Source of the DNA: Carnobacterium gallinarum DSM 4847
GTDB taxonomy: Bacteria; Bacillota; Bacilli; Lactobacillales; Carnobacteriaceae
Assembly (NCBI RefSeq): GCF_000744375.1
Contig: NZ_JQLU01000005.1
Location: forward strand, 2,005,496 to 2,069,495
DNA length: 64,000 bases
Reading direction: 5' to 3'
Shown here: positions 25,210 through 33,487 of the stretch, in pieces
How positions within the stretch are numbered: the stretch's first letter is position 1
How the letters are laid out: each line of letters opens with the position of its first letter
Program-made: the position numbers and the translations under genes
The notes under the pieces: model-generated
What the model was told of the DNA's origin: nothing
The model's input: only the letters and a program-made list of their open reading frames with translations
Databases searched by the model: none

Positions 25210-25267
25210 AGGAATTTGAATCAGACTCTATTCATAATAGTTAATTTAATTAATAGGGGCAAAATAA

Positions 25268-25837
25268 ATGTTAAAAATAGTTAAATTTGATAATACAGAT
25301 GTATCTAATGAAGTTAGTGACTTTGAACAGAAGTATGATTTGCAATTACCTGATTCGTACAAAAAATTCTTATTAAAGTATAATGGTGGGAACACTCCAA
25401 AATCTACATTTAAAATTAATGGGGTATCTAGTGATATAAGAGCTTTTTATGGCTTTAAGAACGCAACTAAAGAGTATAACTTTTCCTATCTAGTAGAGAT
25501 GAGCTACTTTGAAGAACTTTTAGAAAATCACTATCTACCAATTGCAACAGATAGTTTTGGGAACCAAATAGTTATTACTATAAGCGAAAAAAATAATGGT
25601 GAAATTTATTTTTTTGATAGCGAAAAAAGTGAATATGAGTATCTAACAAAAACATTAGAAGATTTTTTTGATAATGTGAAAAGTAAAAAATTTGTTGTTA
25701 GAAGTATTGAAGAGAGAATAAACGGAATGAAAGAGTCGGATATTGATATTGAGGTAGATGAAGAACTACTAGGATTATGGCAAAGCGAAATTGATAAGTA
25801 TTTAGATGGTAAGCAAGAGAAGGTTTTATTGGATTAA
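25268..25837 (+). CDS. SMI1/KNR4 (SUKH) family immunity protein
   Basis: 189 aa. VSDFEQKYDLQLPDSYKKFLLKYNGGNTPKS is the SUKH signature, and YLPIATDSFGNQIVITI with GEIYFFDSE follows. SUKH proteins are common immunity proteins to nuclease toxins. No toxin precedes it directly, so it is an extra (orphan) immunity gene. Its last 100 bp recur at 29230-29331. Confidence 0.85.
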   Translation: MLKIVKFDNTDVSNEVSDFEQKYDLQLPDSYKKFLLKYNGGNTPKSTFKINGVSSDIRAFYGFKNATKEYNFSYLVEMSYFEELLENHYLPIATDSFGNQIVITISEKNNGEIYFFDSEKSEYEYLTKTLEDFFDNVKSKKFVVRSIEERINGMKESDIDIEVDEELLGLWQSEIDKYLDGKQEKVLLD

Positions 25838-25875
25838 TAATAAGATAATTCTAGCATACGAGGGGGTTATTAGAG

Positions 25876-26034
25876 ATGGAAGAAAACAAAACATTTCATT
25901 CAATAGTGTTCAAAGATTTAGAAGAAATTAATCAAAGAAAACAACAAAAGGTTGTAGAGTTAGATGATAAAAAAAAGGAAGTTGCGTTAAAAAATATTTT
26001 AGATATTATGGCCTTTTTTGGAGATAAATCTTAA
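25876..26034 (+). CDS. 52-residue hypothetical protein
   Basis: Starts MEENKTFHSIVFKDLEEI; highly charged, helical, Lys/Glu-rich, with a hydrophobic C-terminal patch (LKNILDIMAFFG). GAGGGGG lies upstream at a rather long distance. Follows the SUKH gene by 38 bases, so probably part of the immunity unit. No family recognised. Confidence 0.5.
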   Translation: MEENKTFHSIVFKDLEEINQRKQQKVVELDDKKKEVALKNILDIMAFFGDKS

Positions 26035-26116
26035 CTAATGATTTTTAAGATGAACAAAAATTCTATAAATAATGACCTTTGAAACAATACTAATCACAAA
26101 TATATATTATCCTTAT

Positions 26117-26154
26117 GAACCAATCCTAGATCGTTTTAGGATTGGTTCTTTTTA
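26117..26154 (+). terminator. Terminator closing the first toxin unit
   Basis: GAACCAATCCTA (26117-26128) pairs with TAGGATTGGTTC (26137-26148), then TTTTTAT. Confidence 0.88.
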
Positions 26155-26179
26155 TCTATCCAAAAGAAGGAGGAAAACA

Positions 26180-26437
26180 ATGAGTAGTCATTTTAGGAAA
26201 GAGTATTTTTGTGATTGGCTGATGGTAAATGAAGGTCTTATTTTAGAGGAGGATTGTGTGAAAGAATCAGTTGATATACTGCTTCATGAGGAACTTCCCT
26301 TCATTTTACAATCTATCATAAGAACTATAAAATCATTTCCAAGAGCATCTTTAATGCCCTTTATGATAGTGATGATGCGCTTAAAGCATATCTTTCGGCC
26401 TTCAAAGGAGTTGTTGGCGAAGCTGAAAATCGTTTAG
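26180..26437 (+). other. Chimeric ORF spanning a recombination join
   Basis: An AAGGAGG site and ATG start a short coding stretch MSSHFRKEYFCDWLMVNEG... of unknown origin. At about 26314 it runs into the LXG linker copy in a wrong frame (from IIRTIKSFPRAS on). The first 45 or so codons therefore belong to a different lost gene. Unlikely to make a useful protein as a whole. Confidence 0.55.
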
Positions 26438-27552
26438 ATACAGATGAATTAGTTGAGTTGGAAAATGAATTGCGTAGGCTACAGACTCAAAAATTAGAGT
26501 TTATGGAAGCCATGGCTGAAGTTTTTAAAGATGTTCCGATTTTAAAAGATTTTTTTGCACAAAATACGATGAATGGTACAATAAAAGAAATTGAACTGTT
26601 AAAAAGATATGAGTACTTTGAAAACACGACACAAGGTAGCTTTGATGAAGTCTATGAAACCATCGTTGCTATTACTGAAGCTCTTGCTTTTATGGGAGAA
26701 AGTAAGAACTTTTCAGGAGGAACAAAGGGCTACAATGAAGTGGATTTTTCCTCACTGGGCTGGCATCAACAGTTAGATAAATACAATCAAGCAAACGAAG
26801 AAGACCGTTATGAAATTAGAGAAATTAAAACCAAATATGGGACCTTTTATCAGGTTTTAAAAAATGGGAAGGTACAAAAAGAAGCCTCCGAAGCCTTACA
26901 ATCTTCCGAATTACTGGATGCGCTGGGTGGAATGGCTAAATTGACTCCTGAAATCTTGAAAATAGTAGTTGGCTTAGATGATGTTGAAATCTTATTAGAT
27001 GATGGCTCAACAACTGTTCAAAAAATGGGTGCCGGTTTTTGGTTATTGCTAAGTATTTTACCGCCAGACAAGATTAAGGACATCCTTAAGAGTGCGAAGC
27101 TCGCAAAAAATTCAGGAAAAGCATTGGATGGTATTCATATCACGGAGAAGCAGTGGAATGAGTATAAGGTGTTGGATAAGAAAGTCAGTGGGGTTAAGGT
27201 ACCTGATGTTGAGATCAATAATCCATTATCAAAAAGAAATATTAAGCACATACAAACTAGGCATAATGTTGATTCAATAAATTCTCAAGCAGAATATTTA
27301 TCAGATGCTCAACTGGCTGAAAAATTAAAAGATCAATCTTTTTTTAATTCTAAGTGGACGACCGATGAGATAACAAAATATTCAGAAATTGCTTATAATG
27401 ACTTGTTAAATCAAGGGAAAACAGGTGGTTTGTTTGAGTATTCGATAAATGGAGAGAAATTGAATGTTTATATTCATAATGATGGAACATTTGGAAGTGT
27501 TTATGGAAACCACACATATTCTGTGCAGGATATACGGAACTTTATGAAGTAG
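26314..27552 (+). pseudogene. 5'-truncated LXG toxin module with a different C-terminal domain
   Basis: From 26314 the sequence repeats the full-length toxin gene from its codon 54 (base 23399) at near identity through residue 340, then switches after VLDKKVSGVKVPDVEINN to a new tip. The tip (about 105 residues) reads NIKHIQTRHNVDS, WTTDEITKYSEIAYNDLL and ends VYGNHTYSVQDIRNFMK. It looks like a small RNase-type toxin (BECR-like), but I cannot name it firmly. No start codon with a ribosome site exists in frame; only TTG/GTG codons. It lacks the LXG start needed for secretion, so it is an orphan module probably expressed only after recombination into the intact gene. Confidence 0.8.
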
Positions 27553-27564
27553 AGGGGGATTGAA

Positions 27565-28089
27565 ATGTTTAAAATTAAGTATAAAATTTTTGATGATTCA
27601 GAAGATGAAATTGAGGGAAATGAAATTCATGGAGAAATAGGATATTTTCAGCTAATAGTAGGAGATAGTGAATATGGTGCTTACCTCGATAAAGAAGTGG
27701 ATATCGTATCTGTATCTATCTATTGGTGGATGAGATATTTTGTAGAAGCTACTTTGAAGCTAAGAGAAGAAAATCCTATATATATTAGTGATATAGAGAC
27801 GCCAAGAGTATGGATTGAGCTCGCAAAGCAAGATGACAATACAATAATTATTAGTAAGATAGAATCTCCAAAATTAGAAGGTTCTTCTGCAATTGAGTCG
27901 GAAAATAAGATTGAGAAGAAAAAAATTGATTGGGAAGAAAAAATTAATTTTGAAGAGTATAATGTGGAATTAATTAGTGCATTTGAAAAATATTTGAATG
28001 ATTTGAAAACTCTAAATATACAAGAGAACTGTTACATTGAAGAACTAGAAAAGTTATTGAATCAGTTGAAAAATAATGAAGATATTTAA
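27565..28089 (+). CDS. Putative immunity protein of the second module
   Basis: 174 aa, acidic, soluble, starting 13 bases after the truncated toxin with AGAGGGGG as ribosome site. N-terminal half is beta-rich with YFQLIVGDSEYGAY and WWMRYFVEATLKLREENPIY; the C-terminal third is helical and Glu/Lys-rich. Family not recognised with confidence. Position and acidity fit an immunity protein cognate to the preceding tip. Confidence 0.65.
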   Translation: MFKIKYKIFDDSEDEIEGNEIHGEIGYFQLIVGDSEYGAYLDKEVDIVSVSIYWWMRYFVEATLKLREENPIYISDIETPRVWIELAKQDDNTIIISKIESPKLEGSSAIESENKIEKKKIDWEEKINFEEYNVELISAFEKYLNDLKTLNIQENCYIEELEKLLNQLKNNEDI

Positions 28090-28195
28090 ATGATTTCGAG
28101 AAAATATCTCAAAGATCATTAAGAAATTATCTTTTTAAAAGCTATTTTGCTAGATTCTGAATAGTGTTTTACGGATTAGAAGAGTTATTCCTATC

Positions 28196-28240
28196 TTTGA
28201 GCCAGTTCTAAGAGTTAGTAGGATTGGTTCTTATTAGATG
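28196..28240. repeat. 45-bp junction repeat, copy 1
   Basis: TTTGAGCCAGTTCTA...GATTGGTTCTTATTAGATG. Identical at 44 of 45 positions to 29362-29406. Both copies end exactly where homology to the LXG linker (ttattagatg, cf. 24072) begins. The preceding 30 bases (28163-28195) match the XRE-gene end found at 35304 and 38479. Confidence 0.85.
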
Positions 28241-28263
28241 ATGGCTCCACTAAAGTTCAAAAA

Positions 28264-28869
28264 ATGGGTGCTGGTTTTTGGTTATTGCTAAGTATTTTAC
28301 CGCCAGACAAGATTAAGGACATCCTTAAGAGTGCCAAGCTCGCAAAAAAATCAGGCAAAGCATTAGATGGTATTCATATCACGGAGAAGCAGTGGAATGA
28401 ATATAAGGTGTTGGATAAGAAAGTCGGTGGTGCTAAGGTACCTAAGATTGAAATTTCAGAACAAAGTTTGAAACATGCAAATGTCGGAGATTTTACTGTT
28501 AATCCTTCTACAGGGAAAGTGTCCAAAATGAAAGGTGGCGGGCATGGTCAATCTAACATTGATTTTCTAAAGGAAAATGGGTTTGAGGTAAATATTGAAA
28601 AAACGTACCCGAATGGTGTTAGAACTGGAAATATACCAGACCATAAAGTTAAGGCTAAAAGAACTGGAAACAATCAATCTTGGTTTCCTGAAAATTGGAC
28701 GAATAAAGATATAGAGAGTGCCGGACAACATATTGCTAACCACCCAAACTTTGTAGGTGCTAAGGATGGGGAAGCTATTTTTGGAGAGTTTAATGGTGTA
28801 CGAGTTGGGGTAATAAAAACTGATGGAAAGCCTGCAACTATATTTCCAGATGCGACCAGACAACCATAA
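28264..28869 (+). pseudogene. Truncated LXG module with EndoU nuclease tip
   Basis: Open in frame from about 28232 and homologous to the full-length toxin only from linker residue 279 on (MGAGFWLLLSILPPDK...). It then switches after KVGGAKVPKIEI to a bacterial EndoU domain: GGGHGQSNIDFLKENGFEV (first catalytic His), KTYPNGVRTGNIPDHK (second His), QSWFPENW, and GVRVGVIKTDGKPATIFPD. EndoU toxins are RNases, often tRNA-specific. The LXG domain and a proper start are missing, so it is an orphan tip. An immunity gene follows 18 bases later. Confidence 0.82.
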
Positions 28870-28887
28870 AATTTTAGGAGGAAAATC

Positions 28888-29199
28888 ATGGAATTAAAAA
28901 ATGAGATGGCAACTATTTTAAAAAAAAGAAAAAGTTTAAATATAAATGATGATTTTGGAATAGAAAAGTGCTGGAACGAAATGACAAAATTTTTAACTCA
29001 GAATGAAGATGAAGCAATAGATTATCTTAATGAGTGTAACGAGGATGATTTATATTATATCAGTGAAATTTTTGAAGATATATCTGAGAAACTTCAAAGT
29101 GAGAGATTTATTGCTTGCTTAAGAAATCTTGATAAAAAATTTCCTGAGTTAGATATGACCAAAGACATTGATATTGCTGAGAGTTATATTGAAATATAA
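28888..29199 (+). CDS. Immunity protein for the EndoU module
   Basis: 103 aa, acidic and helical, with SERFIACLRNLDKKFPELDMTKDIDIAESYI at the C-terminus, a pattern I associate with small immunity proteins beside EndoU toxins. TTAGGAGG ribosome site. Complete and probably expressible, so the cell may keep immunity although the toxin lacks its secretion domain. Confidence 0.72.
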   Translation: MELKNEMATILKKRKSLNINDDFGIEKCWNEMTKFLTQNEDEAIDYLNECNEDDLYYISEIFEDISEKLQSERFIACLRNLDKKFPELDMTKDIDIAESYIEI

Positions 29200-29229
29200 A
29201 TAAAAAAGCATTTTGTTATTCGATTGGTG

Positions 29230-29331
29230 TCGGATAGTGATATTGAGGTAGATGAAGAACTACTAGGATTATGGCAAAATGAAATTGATAAGTATTTAGA
29301 TGGTAAACAAGAGAAAATTTTATTGGATTAA
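29230..29331 (+). pseudogene. C-terminal fragment of the SUKH immunity gene
   Basis: Encodes SDSDIEVDEELLGLWQNEIDK... to the stop and matches 25736-25837 with a few substitutions. No start. Evidence of duplication of the 25-kb immunity gene followed by deletion. Confidence 0.85.
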
Positions 29332-29361
29332 ATATATATATGTAAAAATTAAATTGTTTGC

Positions 29362-29406
29362 TTTGAGCCAGTTCTACGAGTTAGTAGGATTGGTTCTTAT
29401 TAGATG
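29362..29406. repeat. 45-bp junction repeat, copy 2
   Basis: Differs from 28196-28240 at one base and again abuts the start of linker homology. Confidence 0.85.
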
Positions 29407-29428
29407 TTGGCTCAACAACCGTTCAAAA

Positions 29429-30151
29429 ATGGGCTCTAGTATGTGGCTATTGTTAAGTGTCTTACCACCAGATAAGATTAAGGATATCCTTAAGAGTGCG
29501 AAGCTAGCAAAAAATTCGGGTAAAGCATTAGATGGTATTCATATTACAGAAAAACAGTGGAAAGAATATAAGGCGTTGGATAAGACAGTTGGTGGTGCTG
29601 TTGATGATATTCCTACAGCTTTTAAACAGACCGAATTTGCTAGTACTTACGAAGCTCGTTTAGGTCAAACTCCTGCACTCGGAAATAAAAAAGTCCAGTT
29701 TGTAGGGGCTCGTGGAGAATCACTCTCTACTCTAAAACCACCGCCAGACGCTAAGTTGGAAAGTATATTAAAAAATGCAGGAGTAGAAGGTGTATACTAT
29801 AAAAATGGGGTCCCTGATTTTTCACCATTTTCTAAAGCAGAAATTGAAATTGAGTACATGCTTGGTGGAAAAGGTGCTTTGGGCAGTAAAGCCAGAGATT
29901 TCAATTTTCAACAAGCAAATTCAAATTTGGCTAAACAGCTAAATGATTCTCCAAATTTAGCTAAAACATTTGGTATGGAATCTGGCAATATAAAACCAAG
30001 AGACATTGAAAAATATAGGGTACAAAATAATTTGACATGGCATGAATTAAATAATGGCACGACAATACAGCTTGTACCTTCAGAAATTAATAGTACATTT
30101 GGCCATATCGGTGGTGTAGGTGAGATAAATGCAGGTGCATTTGTAAAATAG
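29429..30151 (+). pseudogene. Truncated LXG module with HNH/Endo VII-type nuclease tip
   Basis: 241 codons from ATG 29429 (MGSSMWLLLSVLPPDKIK). Linker homology, frameshifted just before this point, continues to KALDKTVGG, then a new tip. That tip is about 190 aa: DIPTAFKQTEFASTYEAR, GVPDFSPFSKAEIEIEYMLGG, and the C-terminal LTWHELNNGTTIQLVPSEI...FGHIGGV. This WH-E/QLVP..H pattern is that of HNH/Endo VII (WHH/LHH-like) toxins. No ribosome site before the ATG, no LXG domain: an orphan module. DUF6985-type immunity gene follows. Confidence 0.8.
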
Positions 30152-30168
30152 GAAAGGAAGTATTTTAG

Positions 30169-30636
30169 ATGAAAATTAATGATGAAGTTTTTGGTGGGTT
30201 AGAATTTGATTATTCTTGGTTTAAAACAAGTAAAATTGATTTTTATAATAAAGAAGTTGAGATAGTTATTTTAGTTGCAGGAGATGAAGAAGCAGATTTT
30301 GAAAAAGAGCAATATGAAGCCTATAAAATGTTAATAAAAAATTGGGTGGATATTCAAAAAATATTTTTATCCCCTATTTTAGATTATTATCAAAATAAAA
30401 GAGAAGAGCTAGGGTATGATATTGAATTAAATGACAATTATCCTGAAATAGTGACAATAGAAGAAATATTGGAACATATTACATTAGTTGGAATAAAGGT
30501 TCCATATGGAGAATTATATGGCGGAAGAAGCATAGGCATAAGTTTTGACTGTACATGGGATTCGGAGAATGAAATAGGTATAAGATTGAGCGACGAAAAA
30601 GTGATAGAAGTAGGCTACCAAGATGTAGCAATATAA
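30169..30636 (+). CDS. DUF6985-like immunity protein
   Basis: 155 aa, acidic. C-terminal GRSIGISFDCTWDSENEIGIRLSDEKVIEVGYQDVAI is characteristic of DUF6985-type proteins found after toxin genes. GGAAAGGAAG ribosome site, 17 bases after the HNH-type module. Presumed inhibitor of that nuclease. Confidence 0.75.
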   Translation: MKINDEVFGGLEFDYSWFKTSKIDFYNKEVEIVILVAGDEEADFEKEQYEAYKMLIKNWVDIQKIFLSPILDYYQNKREELGYDIELNDNYPEIVTIEEILEHITLVGIKVPYGELYGGRSIGISFDCTWDSENEIGIRLSDEKVIEVGYQDVAI

Positions 30637-30646
30637 AAATATTTAC

Positions 30647-30778
30647 TAGAGCGTATCTGAAAAGTAATTTAATCCATAAAGTGATTGCTGCTAAATTGAT
30701 AAATGCCAGAAAAGAAGTCGCTAGTTTATTATAACGGGTAGCGATTCGACGAAAAATTTTGAGCTTATTAAAAAGCAT
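30647..30778 (-). mobile_element. IS5 family transposase C-terminal remnant
   Basis: Minus strand reads FNKLKIFRRIATRYNKLATSFLAF then INLAAI, the conserved C-terminal end of IS5 (IS427 group) transposases. A missing T disrupts the frame just upstream, and the rest of the element is absent. It abuts a cut toxin gene at 30784. Confidence 0.75.
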
Positions 30779-30783
30779 TCAAT

Positions 30784-30894
30784 GATTATAATAGAGTACA
30801 AAATTCTGGTGGAAATTATATAGACGATACAGGTGCTTTTCCAAGTAATGCAAATCGACAAGATGTTAGAGAACTACCCCATTTTTATTTTTAA
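30784..30894 (+). pseudogene. C-terminal 36 codons of a lost toxin tip
   Basis: Open frame without a start, DYNRVQNSGGNYIDDTGAFP... ending in ELPHFYF, cut at its 5' side by the IS5 remnant and followed 26 bases later by a probable immunity gene. Looks like the last piece of another module whose nuclease core is gone. Confidence 0.55.
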
Positions 30895-30920
30895 AATTAA
30901 AATTAATAAGGGGAATAACT

Positions 30921-31295
30921 ATGAATAAAGAAAATAAAATCGAACAAAACTTGGCTTCTTTTGATTTTATAGATAGCATAATAACAAAATTATATTATGA
31001 AGAGAACCTAACGGATTTAATTATAGAGGTTGATTATTTTTGGACTGAATTAGACACAAATGAGTTAATTAAATTAGAAATTTTTAATTGTCTGAGTTTA
31101 AATTATGAGATTCCTGAAAATCTATATGAGAGTAACAATGGAATGTTAAATTTGAGTCAGTTTACTATTCAAAAAATAGAATTTAGTATAGAGAAAAATC
31201 CTACATTAAAGATATTCACTTATGATTATAATAAACCGTTGTTAGCTCTTACTTTTATGAACTTATCAATTTCAAGAAGTGAGATACAACCTTAA
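30921..31295 (+). CDS. Orphan immunity-like protein
   Basis: 124 aa, acidic. Ribosome site AAGGGG 8-12 bases upstream. Pattern LIIEVDYFWTELDT...NELIKLEIFNCLSL looks like small alpha/beta immunity proteins, but I cannot give a family. Its toxin is reduced to the fragment just upstream. Confidence 0.6.
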   Translation: MNKENKIEQNLASFDFIDSIITKLYYEENLTDLIIEVDYFWTELDTNELIKLEIFNCLSLNYEIPENLYESNNGMLNLSQFTIQKIEFSIEKNPTLKIFTYDYNKPLLALTFMNLSISRSEIQP

Positions 31296-31313
31296 CTATT
31301 AAAACTCCTAAAC

Positions 31314-31565
31314 GTTTTTTATGGAATAGATGATATGTATGACAATTTACAAAAAAATATTGATTTTTCAGATGAATTACTTGAAGTTGGTTTTCTTCCA
31401 ATAGCTGACGATTCAGGAGGGAATCAACTATGTATCGGCATATCTGAAAAGCATTATGGAGAAATTTATTTTTGGTAACATGAGCTTGGAAATGAAAATG
31501 AGTTAGAAAATCTATTTTATGTTTCTGATAGTTTCATTAATTTTCTGAACAGCTTGCATGATTAA
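31314..31565 (+). pseudogene. SUKH-type immunity remnant with internal stop
   Basis: Reads VFYGIDDMYDNL...FSDELLEVGFLPIADDSGG and YGEIYFW, then a TAA, then continues in frame HELGNENELENLFYVSDSF. The FYG, LPIA.D..GN and GEIYFW patterns are those of SMI1/KNR4 proteins. The N-terminus is missing and the stop interrupts it. Confidence 0.8.
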
Positions 31566-31721
31566 TAAAATAGTTCTTAAGACCTAACTGGTTTTGAGAG
31601 CTTATTTTAGGTTATTTTTATAGAATATAAATTAAAATCATCAAAATAATAAAAAGGCGTGTAATTGTAGTAGTAGTTGTGATAATATATATATATAGTT
31701 ATTTTAAAAGGAGAGAAGAGT

Positions 31722-32123
31722 ATGTATTTTCAAACAGTGGAATACAAAGAAAAACGAGATGCGTATGAATCCTTAGAAACAAAGCTAGCAACTCGATTTG
31801 ATAACCAAACGAACTATTTAAAAGCGATTCAATCAATGGTTAGTAACGTGAATAAAATGAACTTTTCGGCAGAGTCTGAGGGTCTTCCTAATCAAGATTC
31901 AGTCGATAAATTTATGGAATTAAATGGAGAGCTTTCGAGTTTAGTTGATGTCCAGCATCGACAAGCTGAGTCACTTTACTATGCTTCTACAGTAGCGAGA
32001 GAGAAATATGAAGAATACAGTGGGCTTTATCAGGCAGAAAAGAAACGTGAAGAAGACTATAATGCAGAAGAAGCGAGAAAAGCAGAAGAGAAAAAGCGTG
32101 AGGAACGTGAAAAAATGAACTAA
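31722..32123 (+). CDS. Coiled-coil protein of the second toxin operon
   Basis: 133 aa, almost entirely helical. The last 40 residues are charged (EEDYNAEEARKAEEKKREER). GGAGAG ribosome site. First gene of a second type VII effector operon, in the position usually held by a helical secretion partner. Family not named with certainty. Confidence 0.65.
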   Translation: MYFQTVEYKEKRDAYESLETKLATRFDNQTNYLKAIQSMVSNVNKMNFSAESEGLPNQDSVDKFMELNGELSSLVDVQHRQAESLYYASTVAREKYEEYSGLYQAEKKREEDYNAEEARKAEEKKREEREKMN

Positions 32124-32146
32124 AACAGATTCGGAAAGGAGAACAG

Positions 32147-32452
32147 ATGAGTGATGTAAGAATTAAAGGAGGGGCATTAGCTGATGCAATTGCTACTTCT
32201 AAAGAGTTAAAAGAAGCCTTGCACCAATCTTTGAAAACGATTCATACCTTAGAAGGCATTTCATCAGGGTCCGATCGTACCTGGACTGGAGAGTCAAAAT
32301 CTATCTATTTAATGTACCTAAACATTTTATTGAAAAGCCATCAAAAGCTCGAAGAGATTGTCAAGGTTCAAGATAAAGCCTTGCGAGCGTTGAAGAAGGA
32401 TAGTGCCAGCATGGATAAAGGTGCCACTATGGCGATGATTCGATCAATTTGA
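32147..32452 (+). CDS. WXG100-like protein
   Basis: 101 aa helical hairpin with W-T-G (residues about 45-47, DRTWTGESKSIYLMYL) between two helices, as in WXG100/Esx proteins. Ends without an obvious YxxxD/E export tail. AAAGGAGAA ribosome site. Likely secretion partner of the toxin at 33488. Confidence 0.75.
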   Translation: MSDVRIKGGALADAIATSKELKEALHQSLKTIHTLEGISSGSDRTWTGESKSIYLMYLNILLKSHQKLEEIVKVQDKALRALKKDSASMDKGATMAMIRSI

Positions 32453-32492
32453 TGCGTTTATAAAATAACAAACGTGATCAAGGAGGGGAAAG

Positions 32493-33170
32493 ATGAAAAA
32501 AGATGTTTTTTCAGCACAAGAAGTATATGTGCTGATGGATATTTTAGGGGGAACTGAGTTATTTGGGTTCCCAGAACTGTATTTAGTTGGTTTAACGGCA
32601 CTAGAAAGTAGTGAAGTCGGGGTTGAAAGACTACAAAAGAAACAGATCGTTACGAAAGAAAACCAGTTAACCTCTATTGGAATGACTCTATTGAAAATTT
32701 TAGAACGTTATTGTGAAAGTGAAACGTATGTGATGGTTGAAAATCATTTCCTCGTTCCAGATGAAAAAGAAACGATTTGTCTAGAAAAAGTACAAGAAGG
32801 CTATCGACTCTCTGTTTTACCAGGGAAAGCGTTATTAGAAAAGTTGTACCATGAGTATGAGCTAGTTCGACGAGAAGCAACTGAGGAAGAATTGACATTT
32901 AAGAAGCAACGCCTGCGTCGTTCAGAGTTGAGACAATTAGGTTTAGAAGAAGCAGAATTTCAAGTAGCTCCTCTTTCTATCGGGAAAGTTAGTCCGACAG
33001 AATCTGGAATCAGCAAAGAAGAATGGGTCTTTTTTGAGTTAGAAAATCAACTGTACGCTGTCTCTCCTTCCGAAGAATATGTGTATAAAATGAGTCACTA
33101 TTGGTTGACTCACTGGTTGGTAGAAGAATTAAAGGTACCCTATGAATTGCCAGAAGGAGTGACAGCCTAA
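32493..33170 (+). CDS. DUF5081-like type VII secretion accessory protein
   Basis: 225 aa, no signal peptide, AAGGAGGGG ribosome site. Mixed alpha/beta (FFELENQLYAVSPSEEYVYKMSHYWLTHWL near the end) and conserved position beside WXG genes point to an EspG-like chaperone of the DUF5081 kind. It would bind the secretion partners in the cytoplasm; the assignment rests on position and pattern only. Overlaps the next start by one base. Confidence 0.65.
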   Translation: MKKDVFSAQEVYVLMDILGGTELFGFPELYLVGLTALESSEVGVERLQKKQIVTKENQLTSIGMTLLKILERYCESETYVMVENHFLVPDEKETICLEKVQEGYRLSVLPGKALLEKLYHEYELVRREATEEELTFKKQRLRRSELRQLGLEEAEFQVAPLSIGKVSPTESGISKEEWVFFELENQLYAVSPSEEYVYKMSHYWLTHWLVEELKVPYELPEGVTA

Positions 33171-33487
33171 TGGGGAAAATTCAAGTTAATCCAGATGAAT
33201 TAGCCGATATTCAAACCTTCTTAAAAAAAGCAGTGACGCAGTTAGAAGTTGCCTATAAAGCCGCAGAGAAATTAGAGCAGATTGATTTTTATGAAGCAGG
33301 GGATGCCATGGGACAGATTGGCATGTATCCAGTGTTAACACAGCACGTTGCAGGTTTGTTGGGACATTATCAACGAGTAGACGAGTATGTGAAATTTACA
33401 GGAGAGACCTTTGTGGAGCTGGATGAAAGTTTAGGAAGAGGAATCGACGAACCAGGGGAAAAAGTTCCTGGTGGGAGGATTTTATAG
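33170..33487 (+). CDS. Small WXG-like helical protein
   Basis: 105 aa; two long helices (DELADIQTFLKKAVTQLEVAYKAAEKLEQID and HVAGLLGHYQRVDEYVKFTGETFVELDESLGRG) joined by a GQIGMY turn. Overlaps its upstream neighbour by one base and ends one base before the toxin start, so translation is tightly coupled. Confidence 0.7.
   Translation: MGKIQVNPDELADIQTFLKKAVTQLEVAYKAAEKLEQIDFYEAGDAMGQIGMYPVLTQHVAGLLGHYQRVDEYVKFTGETFVELDESLGRGIDEPGEKVPGGRIL

Noticed and set aside
29300..29428. Extending the HNH-type module to a start at 29300
   Set aside because: That segment is the SUKH fragment end, the 45-bp border and a frameshifted linker piece read in an artificial frame.
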